64,000 nt of DNA from JAJYKC01 sp035545735 (GTDB lineage: Bacteria; Acidobacteriota; Terriglobia; Bryobacterales; Bryobacteraceae), in the NCBI GenBank assembly GCA_035545735.1, contig DASZXS010000054.1:80557-144556 (forward strand). The letters run 5' to 3'. The position numbers were made by a program, and so were the translations under genes. The notes under the pieces are model-generated. The model ran no database searches. It saw only the letters and a list, made by a program, of their open reading frames with translations, and was not told where the DNA came from. Positions within the stretch are counted from its first letter, which is position 1; each line of letters begins with the position of its first letter. Shown here piece after piece: positions 17,635-26,907 of this stretch.

Positions 17635-18141
17635 TTATTTGACCGGCGCATCGGGATTGTACTCCTTGGCGGCGTCTTCCTGGCGCTGCCAGAGGCTGGC
17701 GCGGCGCTGCGCCTCCGCAATGGCGGGTTTCTTCATCTTTTTCGCCAGCAAATCCCGATGTTCGGCGCAGGTCGTGTTGCCGGTAGCGGCACAAAGATTC
17801 AGCCACATGTGAGCCTCCACATAGTCTTTTTTTATGCCCTTCCCGGTCGCCAGCAGCTCTCCGAGATTGTATTGCGCCTTGACGAAACCCTGCCGCGCCG
17901 ACTTGCGGAACCATTCGGCGGCCTCCGCAAAGTCCTGCGGCACTCCTTGGCCGTCCATATACATCAGGCCTAGATTGAACTGGACCGAGCGGTTGCCCTG
18001 CTTGGCCAGCGGCTGCCATTCCTTCAACGCCGTCGCGTAGTCGTGCGCCTGGTACGCTTTCAGCCCGGCGTCAAAATCGGCGGTCATGGCCGGCAATGCG
18101 AACGCAAACAGCGCCGCCGCAGGAAGAAATCGGGCTCCCAT
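17635..18141 (-). CDS. Secreted Sel1-like repeat protein
   Basis: A 168-residue protein with a signal peptide (MGARFLPAAALFAFALPAMTA) and two Sel1-like/TPR-like units. Their motifs are VQFNLGLMYMDGQGVPQDFAEAAEWFRKSA and AQYNLGELLATGKGIKKDY-AHMWLNLCAA, each shown here in parts. Sel1 repeats are alpha-alpha protein-interaction scaffolds, usually periplasmic in bacteria. It converges with anmK. A lone gene; partner unknown. The C-terminal basic helix (KKMKKPAIAEAQRRASLWQRQ) is outside the repeats. Confidence 0.8.
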   Translation of the reverse strand: MGARFLPAAALFAFALPAMTADFDAGLKAYQAHDYATALKEWQPLAKQGNRSVQFNLGLMYMDGQGVPQDFAEAAEWFRKSARQGFVKAQYNLGELLATGKGIKKDYVEAHMWLNLCAATGNTTCAEHRDLLAKKMKKPAIAEAQRRASLWQRQEDAAKEYNPDAPVK

Positions 18142-18231
18142 GCCCTTATATTACGTCCGCCCGGACCCCGGGTCTCAAATTTATCGAACCGGCGAAGCTG
18201 CCTTTTCGTAATCCTCGCATAGGAGGCTTCG

Positions 18232-18555
18232 ATGTATTGCTGCAAGTGCGGAATTCAATTGGACGAGAGCGCAAAATTTTGCTCGGAGTGCGGAGCCGCC
18301 ACGGGCAAGGGGCAGGTTTCGCCTGGCGATCGCGGCATCCGGCTCAGCCGTCCCGTTCAAGGAAAGAAGATTGCCGGTGTCTGCGCCGGCTTCGCCCGCT
18401 CCCTGGACGTCGATGTTACGGTGGTGCGTATTATCTGGATCGTTCTCGCCCTGTGGCCCATTCCTTGTCTCGGAGTACTGGCATACTTCGTCGCCTGGAT
18501 CGTGATGCCGCGCGATCCTCTGGCATTGCCGGCTCCGGCGCCTGCGCAAACCTAG
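18232..18555 (+). CDS. Zinc-ribbon PspC-domain membrane protein
   Basis: A 107-residue protein in two parts. Residues 3-21 form a zinc ribbon (C3-x2-C6 and C18-x2-C21, MYCCKCG and FCSECG). Residues 40-97 are a PspC domain (GKKIAGVCAGFARSLDVDV, then the hydrophobic VVRIIWIVLALWPIPCLGVLAYFVAWIVMPRDP). PspC is an inner-membrane sensor or anti-sigma-like module of the phage-shock response in enterobacteria; here it is fused to a cytosolic metal knuckle and no pspA/pspF neighbours exist. A likely RBS (AGGAGG) sits at 18220-18225. Ten bases separate it from the NIPSNAP gene. Confidence 0.85.
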   Translation: MYCCKCGIQLDESAKFCSECGAATGKGQVSPGDRGIRLSRPVQGKKIAGVCAGFARSLDVDVTVVRIIWIVLALWPIPCLGVLAYFVAWIVMPRDPLALPAPAPAQT

Positions 18556-18567
18556 CATAATCGAGTG

Positions 18568-18930
18568 ATGCAAGAGACCGCCGTCGCACAATCGCCTCAG
18601 AGGGTTTTTGAAATTCGCACCTATACCGCGGCGCCCGGGAAGCTGGACGCCCTGATCGCGCGGTTCCGGGACCACACAACAGGGATTTTCAACCGGCATG
18701 ACATAGCGAGCATCGGCTACTGGGTCCCGCAAGATGCGCCGCAGTCCGGGAACACGCTGATTTATATCGTGGCCCACGCCAGCCGGGAAGCCGCCAGGAA
18801 ACACTGGGCGGAATTCGCCGCCGACCCCGAATGGCAGAAGGTGAAGGCCGCCTCGGAAGCCGGCGGAAAAATCGTGCTGCACATCGATTCTGTTTACGCC
18901 GACCCCACCGACTTTTCGGCAATCCGGTAG
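18568..18930 (+). CDS. NIPSNAP family protein
   Basis: A 120-residue dimeric alpha-beta-barrel (ferredoxin-like) protein: RVFEIRTYTAAPGKLDALIARFRDH near the start and IASIGYWVPQ with HASREAARKHWAEFAADPEWQ further on, the two hallmarks of NIPSNAP domains. I prefer ATG 18568 to the GTG one codon earlier. It follows the PspC gene by 12 bases and may share its transcript. Members of this family are common in acidobacterial and planctomycete genomes; biochemical role unknown. Confidence 0.82.
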   Translation: MQETAVAQSPQRVFEIRTYTAAPGKLDALIARFRDHTTGIFNRHDIASIGYWVPQDAPQSGNTLIYIVAHASREAARKHWAEFAADPEWQKVKAASEAGGKIVLHIDSVYADPTDFSAIR

Positions 18931-18960
18931 GGACGACGCCGGGTCGCCGGTCCCGGCGCT

Positions 18961-21189
18961 TCACTTCGCTTCGAAGATCAGCATTTCGGAAGTAAGATTT
19001 TCCTCCAGGCGAACCGGGATACCGCCTTGCCGCAACTGCGATCCGGACATTTCCACCGTTTGGCCGGAATTTCCGAAGTGAACCCGGTAAGCGCGGGCGA
19101 AGTCCAAACCCCGCGGCATGAAGTGAAACACCGGATCGCCCGATTGAGACGTGCGGAACAGTCCCACAACGGCCCGGTCCTTCGCCGGCGCGGCATATTC
19201 GAGCACAATCCAGGGCGATGGCTCCATCATCGGAACCAGCGGCGTGTGGTGGTAGACGAGGCTGTTCAGCATGATCGGCCGGATCGTCTTTTTGAACAAC
19301 TCCACGCCATCGCGGATTTTCGCGCCGAGAATCGGATTGAGTTCTTCCAGAGCCGGACTGATGCCGCGGAAAATCGGGCGCGACATCATGGCGGTGCGCA
19401 ATTGCGTATCGATGTCGCCGTCCTCTTCCAGACCGCCGGACTCGGTGCCAAACGTGCGCAGTAAAATTTCCGGCGGCAACACCCAGGTCATGCCGTTGAG
19501 TATCTTCAGGCCCCGGGGCGCGCGCAGCCAATCCGAGAGTTCCGTGTTCTGGAAGCGCCGCATGATTCCGTAATCGAGCCTGCCGCCTCCTCCCGCGCAG
19601 TTCTGAAAAATCACGTTCGGAAACTGCCGTCGAACACGGTCGAATATGCCGTAAAGAGCCTCGACATGCCGCCACTGTTCGTTTTCGAGGAAACCGTCCC
19701 GGATGCGATTGCCTCCCTCTTCGACCGACGTGTTGTAATCGATGCGAAACATGTCCAGATCGTATTTCCGAATGATTCGCGCGATCTCGGATTCCGCCCA
19801 CTTCGCGGCCTCGGGATTGGCGAGGTCCAGTTGCCGCCCTCCGCCAACGGGCTGACCGTTGCGCTTCGTAATCCAATCGGGATGCTCCCGCCGAAGCTTC
19901 GAGGCGGATCCGATCCCTTCGATTTCCACCCACAGGCCGAAGAGCAGTCCCTTCTTTCGGGCATACTCCCGGACAGGCATGAGATCGTTCGGCAGCCAAG
20001 CCCCCGCGTACCAATCGCCCACGTTCTGGCCCCAGCGGTTCGGCTCCGGACCATACCACCCCGCATCGATCAGGAATTCGTCGGCCCCCATCGCGGCCGC
20101 AAGATCGATCTCGCGCTTGAGGCCCTCCTCGCTTTCGTGATCCACGATGTAACCGCGGTGATTCGACTCCACTTGATACTCCCTCCCCGGAACGGGCGGC
20201 GGGAGAACATAGTGGCGGACGTGGTAATGCAGAGTTTGAATCACGCGATCGAGATCGGCCCGCATCAACAAAAGGTGCGTCTCCGGGCTCTTCACCGTCT
20301 CCCCGGGTTCGATCACGCGCAGCACGGGATCGGCGGCGCTGGGGCCCAGATTGAAGAAGAGGCGCGCCGTATTCTTTACTTCATCCGTGGCGCCGGTGAG
20401 ATTCATTTTCCAGTTGCCGCTCCATCCAAGCGATGCGACAAACCATTCGCCGGTGGCGCGATTCCGGGCGAAGAAAGTCGGATGCCCCCAGCCGGATTTC
20501 CCTCGTGTGCCGGACACCGTCGTGGTTCCATTGGCAATGGGAGTGAACTGCCATGCGCCCTCGTGCCCCCAATCCTCGTATTTCGCGGTTGCGGCTTCGA
20601 AAGGAGCTTCCTTGCCAGGGACGATCCGTTCGGCATAGCCGGACGAGTCCCACAGAATGCCCGACCACGGAGAGACCGACGTGATCGCGGTGGCCTTGCC
20701 GCCGGTATTGCTAATCTCCAACCACCGGACCATGACCGGGCCGCCGTGCAGGAGAGTATTCAGCTTGACCGTGATCGGGCGCGCCGTGCTCTGAAGTTCC
20801 ACGGTGACGAGGAGGCCATCGGGACTGCTGAGATGCTTTTCCGAGGCTTGGATCCACTTCCACGTTCCGGCCAGATTCTGGCCTTCCACGCCCAGCTCAA
20901 AGGAGTCTTCCGGCAGGCCCGCCCGGCGCTGGCTTTGTCCGTTCAGATGAAAATCCGGCTTGATCTGTCCCGTCGAAGTCCAGTACCGGTTGACCCAACG
21001 GCCGTTATAGAGCTCTTCGTCACAAACCATCAGTCCGGAGGTGAGCCGGACGCCGGGGTTTGACCCCGAGCGGATGTTTGCGTCGCTGTGCCGGGTGACC
21101 GCAGGCCCTTGGCCCGCCGCGGACGCGGCCGCAAGCGCGGCGATCGCCCCGATGCGGACCACGACACGGCGGCAAAGCCCGTGGTTCAT
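18961..21189 (-). CDS. Secreted alpha-galactosidase, family GH36
   Basis: A 742-residue secreted glycoside hydrolase. The start at 21189 is chosen because it gives a signal peptide (MNHGLCRRVVVRIGAIAALA ending near SAAGQGP) and has AGGGG nine bases upstream; the frame stays open further 5' but that part has no signal-like character. The N-terminal beta-supersandwich is followed by the TIM barrel with EFLIDAGWYG, the nucleophile Asp in MFRIDYNTS and the acid/base Asp in NTELSDWLRAP, then an all-beta C-terminal domain. It would release alpha-galactose from galactosides outside the cytoplasm. Divergent from oligopeptidase B. Substrate within GH36 is not certain. Confidence 0.85.
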   Translation of the reverse strand: MNHGLCRRVVVRIGAIAALAAASAAGQGPAVTRHSDANIRSGSNPGVRLTSGLMVCDEELYNGRWVNRYWTSTGQIKPDFHLNGQSQRRAGLPEDSFELGVEGQNLAGTWKWIQASEKHLSSPDGLLVTVELQSTARPITVKLNTLLHGGPVMVRWLEISNTGGKATAITSVSPWSGILWDSSGYAERIVPGKEAPFEAATAKYEDWGHEGAWQFTPIANGTTTVSGTRGKSGWGHPTFFARNRATGEWFVASLGWSGNWKMNLTGATDEVKNTARLFFNLGPSAADPVLRVIEPGETVKSPETHLLLMRADLDRVIQTLHYHVRHYVLPPPVPGREYQVESNHRGYIVDHESEEGLKREIDLAAAMGADEFLIDAGWYGPEPNRWGQNVGDWYAGAWLPNDLMPVREYARKKGLLFGLWVEIEGIGSASKLRREHPDWITKRNGQPVGGGRQLDLANPEAAKWAESEIARIIRKYDLDMFRIDYNTSVEEGGNRIRDGFLENEQWRHVEALYGIFDRVRRQFPNVIFQNCAGGGGRLDYGIMRRFQNTELSDWLRAPRGLKILNGMTWVLPPEILLRTFGTESGGLEEDGDIDTQLRTAMMSRPIFRGISPALEELNPILGAKIRDGVELFKKTIRPIMLNSLVYHHTPLVPMMEPSPWIVLEYAAPAKDRAVVGLFRTSQSGDPVFHFMPRGLDFARAYRVHFGNSGQTVEMSGSQLRQGGIPVRLEENLTSEMLIFEAK

Positions 21190-21306
21190 AAATTTCCCCT
21201 GTCGATGTCTCCCCGAACGGCAGCGCATGGGTAATACTGTACAGCGGGATGCGATCGGGAAGCTCGCGCCGGTTCCCCTATAATTAGATTTCCCCCGACA
21301 ATTCCT

Positions 21307-23358
21307 ATGATTACCCCGGAAGCCATTTCCACTCCACCCGCCGCCACAAGGATCGAGCACTTTGAAATGCGTCATGGCGCGTGCGAAACGGACTATTATT
21401 TCTGGCTACGCGAGAAGTCCAACCCCGAGGTCATAGCGCACCTGAAGGCTGAAAACGCCTACACCGAAGCAATTACCGCGCCGCTGAAGCCGTTCGAAGA
21501 AGCCCTCTATCAGGAGATGTTGGGCCGCATTAAGCAAACCGACCTCTCGGTGCCCGTTCTGCGCAGCGGCTATTTTTACTATTCCCGGACGGTCGAAGGG
21601 CAACAGTACCCGATTCAATGCCGCCGGAAAGGCGGCATGGAAGCTCCGGAAGAGATTCTCCTCGATCTGAACGAGCTGGCCGAGGGCCACGCTTTTCTGG
21701 GGCTCGGCGCGTTCTCCGTGAGCGACGACAATCGTCTGCTCGCGTACGCCACCGATACGACCGGGTTTCGCCAGTACACGCTTTATGTAAAAAACCTCGA
21801 AAGTGGGGAAACCCTCGGCGATACCGCGGAGCGCATCACATCCGTCGAGTGGGCCACCGACAACCGGACGCTTTTCTTCACTACGGAGGACGCCGTGACC
21901 AAGCGCTCCAACGAACTCTGGCGGATGGCGCTGGGCGGGCCGCGCGAGAAAATCTACGAAGAAACCGATGAGTTGTTCCGCGTCGCGTGCGGCCGTTCCC
22001 GGGACCGGAAATTCCTCTTTTTGCATATCGACAGCACCGATACCTCCGAAGTCCGCTACGCGCGCGCCGACCACCCGGACGCCGCCTGGAGCGTGTTCCT
22101 TACGCGCGAGAAGAAGCATCGTTACAGCGTCGATCACCGCGAGGATCTGTTCTACATCCGCTCCAACAAGGACGCGAAGAACTTCCAGATTCTAATCGCG
22201 CCCGACTCCGACCCCGATCCAAAAGGCTGGAAGGTATTTTTGCCGCATCGCAGCGACGTTCTGATCGAAGACATTGATCTGTTCCGGAACTATGCGGTGG
22301 CGCTGGAGAAGTCCGAGGCCCTGAACCATCTGCGTATTCTCGATTTTGAGACCGGCGAATGGCACGCGATTCCGTTTCCCGAGCCGGTCTACTCCGCCTT
22401 CCCCGGCTCCAACCCGGAATACGATAGCGGCGTCTATCGCTACAGCTATCAGAGCCTGATCACTCCATCCAGCGTTTTCGAGTTCGACATGAAGCGGCGG
22501 ACTTCCACGCTTCTCAAGCAGCAGGAAGTGCTGGGTGGCTACGACCCGGCCCAATACCTGTCGGAACGCCTGTGGGTGACCGCGCGCGATGGAGTGCGGG
22601 TCCCGGTCAGCATTGTCTATCGAAAAGACCTCGTACGGGATGGAAAAGCGCCCATGCTGCTCTACGGCTACGGCTCCTATGGGCTAGGCGTGCCCGCCGC
22701 GTTTTCGAGCTCGCGTGTCAGCCTTCTCGACCGGGGCGTTGTCTACGCCATCGCCCACGTCCGTGGGGGAGATGAAATGGGTGAAGCCTGGCACGACGAT
22801 GGCATGCTCATGAAGAAGAAGAATACGTTCTTCGATTTCATCGACTGCGCGGAATATCTGATACGAGAGAAATGGACTTCTCCGGACCGCCTGGCAATAC
22901 AGGGCGGCAGCGCCGGCGGCCTGTTGATGGGAGCGGTGGTGAACCTGAGGCCCGATCTTTTCCGTGCCGTGGTCTCGAATGTTCCTTTCGTCGACGTCAT
23001 GAACACCATGATGGACGCGAGCCTGCCGCTCACCGTGGGCGAATATCTGGAGTGGGGCGATCCAAATGAGAAGGAGGCCTACGACTACATGAAGTCGTAC
23101 AGCCCGTATGACAACCTGGAGCGAAAGAGCTATCCGGCGATTCTCGTCACAACGAGTCTGAACGACAGCCAGGTGATGTACTGGGAACCCGCCAAATATG
23201 TCGCCCGCCTTCGCACATTAAATACAGGCTCGTACCCGGTGCTGCTAAAAACGAACCTGGGCGCGGGGCACGGCGGAGCCTCCGGCCGCTATGACCGCCT
23301 TCACGAACAGGCCTTCGAATGGACCTGGATGCTGAGCCAGCTCGGAATCGATAAGTAA
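21307..23358 (+). CDS. ptrB: Oligopeptidase B (S9 prolyl-oligopeptidase family)
   Basis: A 683-residue cytosolic serine peptidase. The N-terminal seven-bladed propeller starts at about residue 70 and carries repeated DTTGFRQYTLYVKNLESGE-type blade motifs. The catalytic domain (from about 420) has YGSYG oxyanion region, nucleophile Ser in GGSAGGLLMG near residue 540, Asp in NDSQVMYWEP and His in GAGHGG. Acidic residues in the catalytic domain fit oligopeptidase B, which cuts short peptides after Lys or Arg. No signal peptide. It is divergent from the GH36 gene across 117 bases. Confidence 0.9.
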   Translation: MITPEAISTPPAATRIEHFEMRHGACETDYYFWLREKSNPEVIAHLKAENAYTEAITAPLKPFEEALYQEMLGRIKQTDLSVPVLRSGYFYYSRTVEGQQYPIQCRRKGGMEAPEEILLDLNELAEGHAFLGLGAFSVSDDNRLLAYATDTTGFRQYTLYVKNLESGETLGDTAERITSVEWATDNRTLFFTTEDAVTKRSNELWRMALGGPREKIYEETDELFRVACGRSRDRKFLFLHIDSTDTSEVRYARADHPDAAWSVFLTREKKHRYSVDHREDLFYIRSNKDAKNFQILIAPDSDPDPKGWKVFLPHRSDVLIEDIDLFRNYAVALEKSEALNHLRILDFETGEWHAIPFPEPVYSAFPGSNPEYDSGVYRYSYQSLITPSSVFEFDMKRRTSTLLKQQEVLGGYDPAQYLSERLWVTARDGVRVPVSIVYRKDLVRDGKAPMLLYGYGSYGLGVPAAFSSSRVSLLDRGVVYAIAHVRGGDEMGEAWHDDGMLMKKKNTFFDFIDCAEYLIREKWTSPDRLAIQGGSAGGLLMGAVVNLRPDLFRAVVSNVPFVDVMNTMMDASLPLTVGEYLEWGDPNEKEAYDYMKSYSPYDNLERKSYPAILVTTSLNDSQVMYWEPAKYVARLRTLNTGSYPVLLKTNLGAGHGGASGRYDRLHEQAFEWTWMLSQLGIDK

Positions 23359-23423
23359 ATCGGCGAAAAATACCAACGGCCGTCCGATATAGTTAACGAT
23401 AAATCGAAAAAAATGGAGGCGGC

Positions 23424-24083
23424 ATGACTCACATCGATAGGGAGTGGTTCCGGAAGTGCCACGCGGCGGGATTGGTCAACGGACGCATGCTGGAAGTCGG
23501 ATCGGCAAAAATAGCCAAAGCTTCCAATCTGTGTGAAATTGCGAGAGAACTCGGCGTTACCGATACCTTGGGCGTGGATATCGAGCGGACAGATGGCGTA
23601 GATGTTGTATTCGATTTTGACTTGCCGCCCGGTGAATTCAAAACGCAATGGAGCCACGGCAAGTTTGCGACGGTCTGCATTTTCAATGTGCTCGAACATA
23701 CCTATGACCCGATCACGATCCTGACAAATGCGCTTTCGTGCGTCGAACGCAGCGGTACTCTGTTGGTTCTCGTGCCTTCGGTTTGGCCGATCCATAATTA
23801 CCCCGGCGACTACAACCGCCTTCTTCCGGATTGGTACGTCGAATTTGCTCGCCGAAACGGCCTGGTGCTCCTCGAAAAGCACTTTTGCTGGCTGTCGGAG
23901 TTCGGAATCCAGACGATCGATTCCGATTCGAGAACGGCGTTCCCTACCTATCGATCGAGGTACACGAAAACATCGGCGCCGCGCTATTGGATTTCGAGGG
24001 CCGCGCACAAGGTTTTGAATACTTATGGGCGGTCCCACTGGGCAAACCATTCCGCGATCGCCGCGGCGTTCTCGGTACAGTAA
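23424..24083 (+). CDS. Class I SAM-dependent methyltransferase
   Basis: A 219-residue protein with motif I MLEVGSAKIAKAS near residue 25, acidic motif GVDIERTDG, and motif FNVLEHTYDPITIL, the usual NxxEH region of class I methyltransferases, near residue 95. PSVWPIHNYPGDYNRL resembles the substrate loop of glycan-cluster methyltransferases. GGAGG at 23415-23419 sets the ATG at 23424. Base composition is visibly lower in GC than its neighbours and the preceding spacer is A-rich, hinting at acquisition by transfer. Substrate unknown. Confidence 0.75.
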   Translation: MTHIDREWFRKCHAAGLVNGRMLEVGSAKIAKASNLCEIARELGVTDTLGVDIERTDGVDVVFDFDLPPGEFKTQWSHGKFATVCIFNVLEHTYDPITILTNALSCVERSGTLLVLVPSVWPIHNYPGDYNRLLPDWYVEFARRNGLVLLEKHFCWLSEFGIQTIDSDSRTAFPTYRSRYTKTSAPRYWISRAAHKVLNTYGRSHWANHSAIAAAFSVQ

Positions 24084-24102
24084 CCGGGAGAGCAACCAAC
24101 TC

Positions 24103-24861
24103 TTAACCTTGGCCGGTGTGCGACGCGATATACCAATGATTCCCGGACGCGTCCGCAACGCTTCCGCTCCGTTCTCCGTAGGGCTGATCGACGGGTTCGG
24201 AAATCGATGTCGCTCCGGCATCGAGCGCGCGGCGATAGACGGAGTCGGGAGCGTCCACATAATAGTGGATTCCCACGGGCATCGCCTGGAGTCCTCCATG
24301 CGGATCGCTCACCTCCACTACCGAATCCCCAATCCGCACTTGCGAATATTGAGTGGATCCGTCTTTCGCCTCCACGCGCATAATTGTTTCCGCGCCGAAT
24401 GCCTTTTCCATAAAGGCGGTCAGCCTCGCCGCGCCGTTCCCGCACAATCCCAAGGTAACCGAGTGCAGGCCATCCGGTATCGGATTCCCCTCAATCTGCC
24501 GGGCGATGTACCAGTGGTTGCCGCACGGATCGAGCACAAAGGCTTCCCGGCTCCCATACGGCTGGTTCACAGGTTCACGCTTACCCTCGCCGCCGGCTTT
24601 CACGGCGCGCCGGTACGCGGCATCCACGTCATCGACGTGCAGATGAAGCGGGGCCGCGCGCAGGGACTGCCCCTGGGGAATATCCGCAAGCTCGATCATG
24701 GAATCGCCCACACGGACTTCCGCGTGGTGCACGCCTCCCTCGGGACGCGGCATGCGGAATAGCTCTTCCGCGCCGAAGGCTTGCTTCATGAAATCAATCA
24801 GACCCGCCGCGCCTCGCACGGCGAGATAAGGGGTGATGGTTCGGAATCCTGGACGGATCAT
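24103..24861 (-). CDS. Tandem VOC (glyoxalase-like, PhnB-type) protein
   Basis: A 252-residue protein made of two VOC repeats of the PhnB-like type. The first opens TITPYLAVRGAAGLIDFMKQAFGAEEL and ends FVLDPCGNHWYIA; the second opens SVTLGLCGNGAARLTAFMEKAFGA and ends SVADASGNHWYIA, both quoted in parts. Such proteins bind small molecules or metals; many are antibiotic-resistance or uncharacterised enzymes. It sits downstream of the AraC regulator gene on the same strand (64-base gap), so the regulator may govern it. Confidence 0.82.
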   Translation of the reverse strand: MIRPGFRTITPYLAVRGAAGLIDFMKQAFGAEELFRMPRPEGGVHHAEVRVGDSMIELADIPQGQSLRAAPLHLHVDDVDAAYRRAVKAGGEGKREPVNQPYGSREAFVLDPCGNHWYIARQIEGNPIPDGLHSVTLGLCGNGAARLTAFMEKAFGAETIMRVEAKDGSTQYSQVRIGDSVVEVSDPHGGLQAMPVGIHYYVDAPDSVYRRALDAGATSISEPVDQPYGERSGSVADASGNHWYIASHTGQG

Positions 24862-24925
24862 CGTGGCTATCTCCTGTCGCTATTTTCCGCCGGGGCCCTG
24901 TCCAGGGATTGTATAAATTTGACCC

Positions 24926-25741
24926 TCATCCCTCTAGCGGGACGTGGTTCAAATGCCTGGTTCTTTTCGCCAGATACTCTGAAGGCGTAAGACCGGCGAA
25001 CGCCTGGAAATCGTGGATAAAATGCGCCTGATCGAAATAACCGCACTCCAGCGCGATATCCACCCAGTCGGCCCGCGCTCCCGGGCCTATGCCATGAATC
25101 AACCTCTGGAACCGGCGGATCCGGCAAAATAGCTTAGGCGTCAATCCAACTTCGGAACGAAACACCTCAATGAAGCGGCGGGAGCTGAGACCGGTGCGGT
25201 CCGACACTTCCGAGACGGTTCCCCGGGCGCTGTTGAACTCTCCGAGGGCGAAGCGAACGGCCGGATGGCGTTCGAAACGTTTCCTTGCCTGCGCGATCAA
25301 CGCGTCTTCGAAAATCTGAAACTGCCGCTCCGGAACCGCGGCTTCGATGAGCTGCTCGCGAAGATCGGCCGCCGCCGGCCCCCACAGGTCATCCAGGCAA
25401 ACATGCAGGCCATGCAGCTCGTCGGCGGGAATCTTGAAAAACTGAAACGCGCCGCCGGGTTTGAAGTGTGCGCCGATCACCGAGCGCTGCTCGGCGGTGT
25501 CGATGACAAAAAATTCAGATTGAGCGCCCACCAGCACCCGCCCCGGCATCTTCTGGAATTTGCGGACATCCCGGCGGTCATAAAAGCGGACTTCATCCTG
25601 ATGAAGATTGATGACCATCTCCATGCAGCCATCCGGCAACAGGCGTTCTTTCTCGTGAGCCGGCTTGACTCCGTCAAACAGCCACAGGAGGTCGACGAAC
25701 TCCGTGAGCGGCCACGCCGGAACGTGAGTAAGATAGAGCAT
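24926..25741 (-). CDS. AraC-family transcriptional regulator
   Basis: A 271-residue regulator. The N-terminal half (MLYLTHVPAWPLTEFVDLLW, LLPDGCMEMVINL, HFKPGGAFQFF) belongs to the cupin-like sensor domain common in this AraC subgroup. The C-terminal double helix-turn-helix spans about residues 165-265 (VSEVSDRTGLSSRRFIEVFR, and the second motif DIALECGYFDQAHFIHDFQ followed by FAGLTPSEYL). It starts 24 bases from the divergent GH5 gene and precedes the VOC gene, so both are candidate targets. Effector unknown. Confidence 0.87.
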   Translation of the reverse strand: MLYLTHVPAWPLTEFVDLLWLFDGVKPAHEKERLLPDGCMEMVINLHQDEVRFYDRRDVRKFQKMPGRVLVGAQSEFFVIDTAEQRSVIGAHFKPGGAFQFFKIPADELHGLHVCLDDLWGPAAADLREQLIEAAVPERQFQIFEDALIAQARKRFERHPAVRFALGEFNSARGTVSEVSDRTGLSSRRFIEVFRSEVGLTPKLFCRIRRFQRLIHGIGPGARADWVDIALECGYFDQAHFIHDFQAFAGLTPSEYLAKRTRHLNHVPLEG

Positions 25742-25764
25742 CCGCTATCTGACATTTTAGGGGT

Positions 25765-26907
25765 ATGGACGTGGACAGCGCATCGCCGGGCTTCGTCTCA
25801 GCCACTCCAGCGGGTTTCCGTCTGAACGGGCAGCCGTTCCGCGTGGCCGGCGCGAATAGTTACTACCTGCCCTATGCGGGCGGCCAGGCCACCGAGGCGG
25901 TATTCCAGCTCGCGGCGCGGATGGGGCTCAATACTCTACGCACCTGGGCGTTTCTTGACTGCGGGCCCGCGGCGCCGGGCGAAACCCCGGCGAACGCCAA
26001 AAACGGAGTTTTTTTTCAATATTGGAATGAGGCGCTGGGCCGGCCGGACTATAACGATGGGCCGGACGGTTTGCAGCGGCTGGATCACATCATCGCGCTG
26101 GCGGAGCGATGGAACATACGCCTGATTCTTCCCCTGGTCAACTACTGGCCCGATTTCGGCGGCGTGGATCAGTATCTCCAGTGGTTCGGCCTCACGGGCC
26201 GCGCGCAGTTTTATTTGCATCCGGAAACCCGGCAGGCCTACCGCAATTATCTGGAGCACATCGTATTGCGTGTAAACACGGAGACGGGGCGGGAGTACCG
26301 GGAGGAGCCATCGATACTCGCCTGGGAGTTAATGAACGAGCCGCGCTGCGTCGACACGGACGGTAGCTGGCTGCCCGGCGGGACCGATACCCTGGCTGCG
26401 TGGGTGGACGAGATGAGCGCGATTCTGAAGCAACTGGACCCCGTCCATCTCGCCGGCGCCGGCGATGAAGGCTACTTTCGGAAGAGCTGGTCCTGGGGCC
26501 GGCCGCTGTACAACGGGCGCTTCGGCGTCGACCACGAGCGCCTGCTGGCGTTGCCCGGCATCGATTTCGGCGTGTGCCACCTTTACCCGAATTATGCGGC
26601 GAACGAAGATGCTGCCGCCTTCGGCGTTCGCTGGATTCAGGAACATCTGGATGCCGGGCGCCGCGCCGGCAAGCCGGTGGTGGTGGAGGAATTCGGGGTG
26701 AAGACGGCGGACGAGGCGGCCCGAAACTCCATCTTTGGAACGTGGCTGGATGCGGTGGACGCCGGTAACGGGGCGGGCGCAGCGGTGTGGATGATCGCTT
26801 CGACGGTGGACGGCGCGACTCTTTACCCCGACTACGACGGCTACACCGTCTATTCGGCGGAGAGCGTTCCCGCCCTCACCGCGTTCGCGCGCTCAGGCGG
26901 CGTCTAA
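25765..26907 (+). CDS. Glycoside hydrolase family 5, mannanase-like
   Basis: A 380-residue (beta/alpha)8 enzyme. FRVAGANSYYLPYAGG opens the barrel as in beta-mannanases, LRTWAFLD sits near residue 55, the acid/base Glu is in ILAWELMNEPRC near residue 190, and the nucleophile Glu lies in VVVEEFGV near residue 308. There is no signal peptide, so it is apparently cytoplasmic, which is unusual for a polysaccharidase and suggests oligosaccharide substrates. Its 3' end overlaps the convergent PLP enzyme gene by 15 bases. It may be regulated by the divergent AraC protein. Exact specificity is inferred. Confidence 0.78.
   Translation: MDVDSASPGFVSATPAGFRLNGQPFRVAGANSYYLPYAGGQATEAVFQLAARMGLNTLRTWAFLDCGPAAPGETPANAKNGVFFQYWNEALGRPDYNDGPDGLQRLDHIIALAERWNIRLILPLVNYWPDFGGVDQYLQWFGLTGRAQFYLHPETRQAYRNYLEHIVLRVNTETGREYREEPSILAWELMNEPRCVDTDGSWLPGGTDTLAAWVDEMSAILKQLDPVHLAGAGDEGYFRKSWSWGRPLYNGRFGVDHERLLALPGIDFGVCHLYPNYAANEDAAAFGVRWIQEHLDAGRRAGKPVVVEEFGVKTADEAARNSIFGTWLDAVDAGNGAGAAVWMIASTVDGATLYPDYDGYTVYSAESVPALTAFARSGGV

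Noticed and set aside
19666..21063. 465-residue frame antisense to the GH36 gene
   Set aside because: The opposite strand has a complete GH36 enzyme with catalytic residues, RBS and signal peptide.
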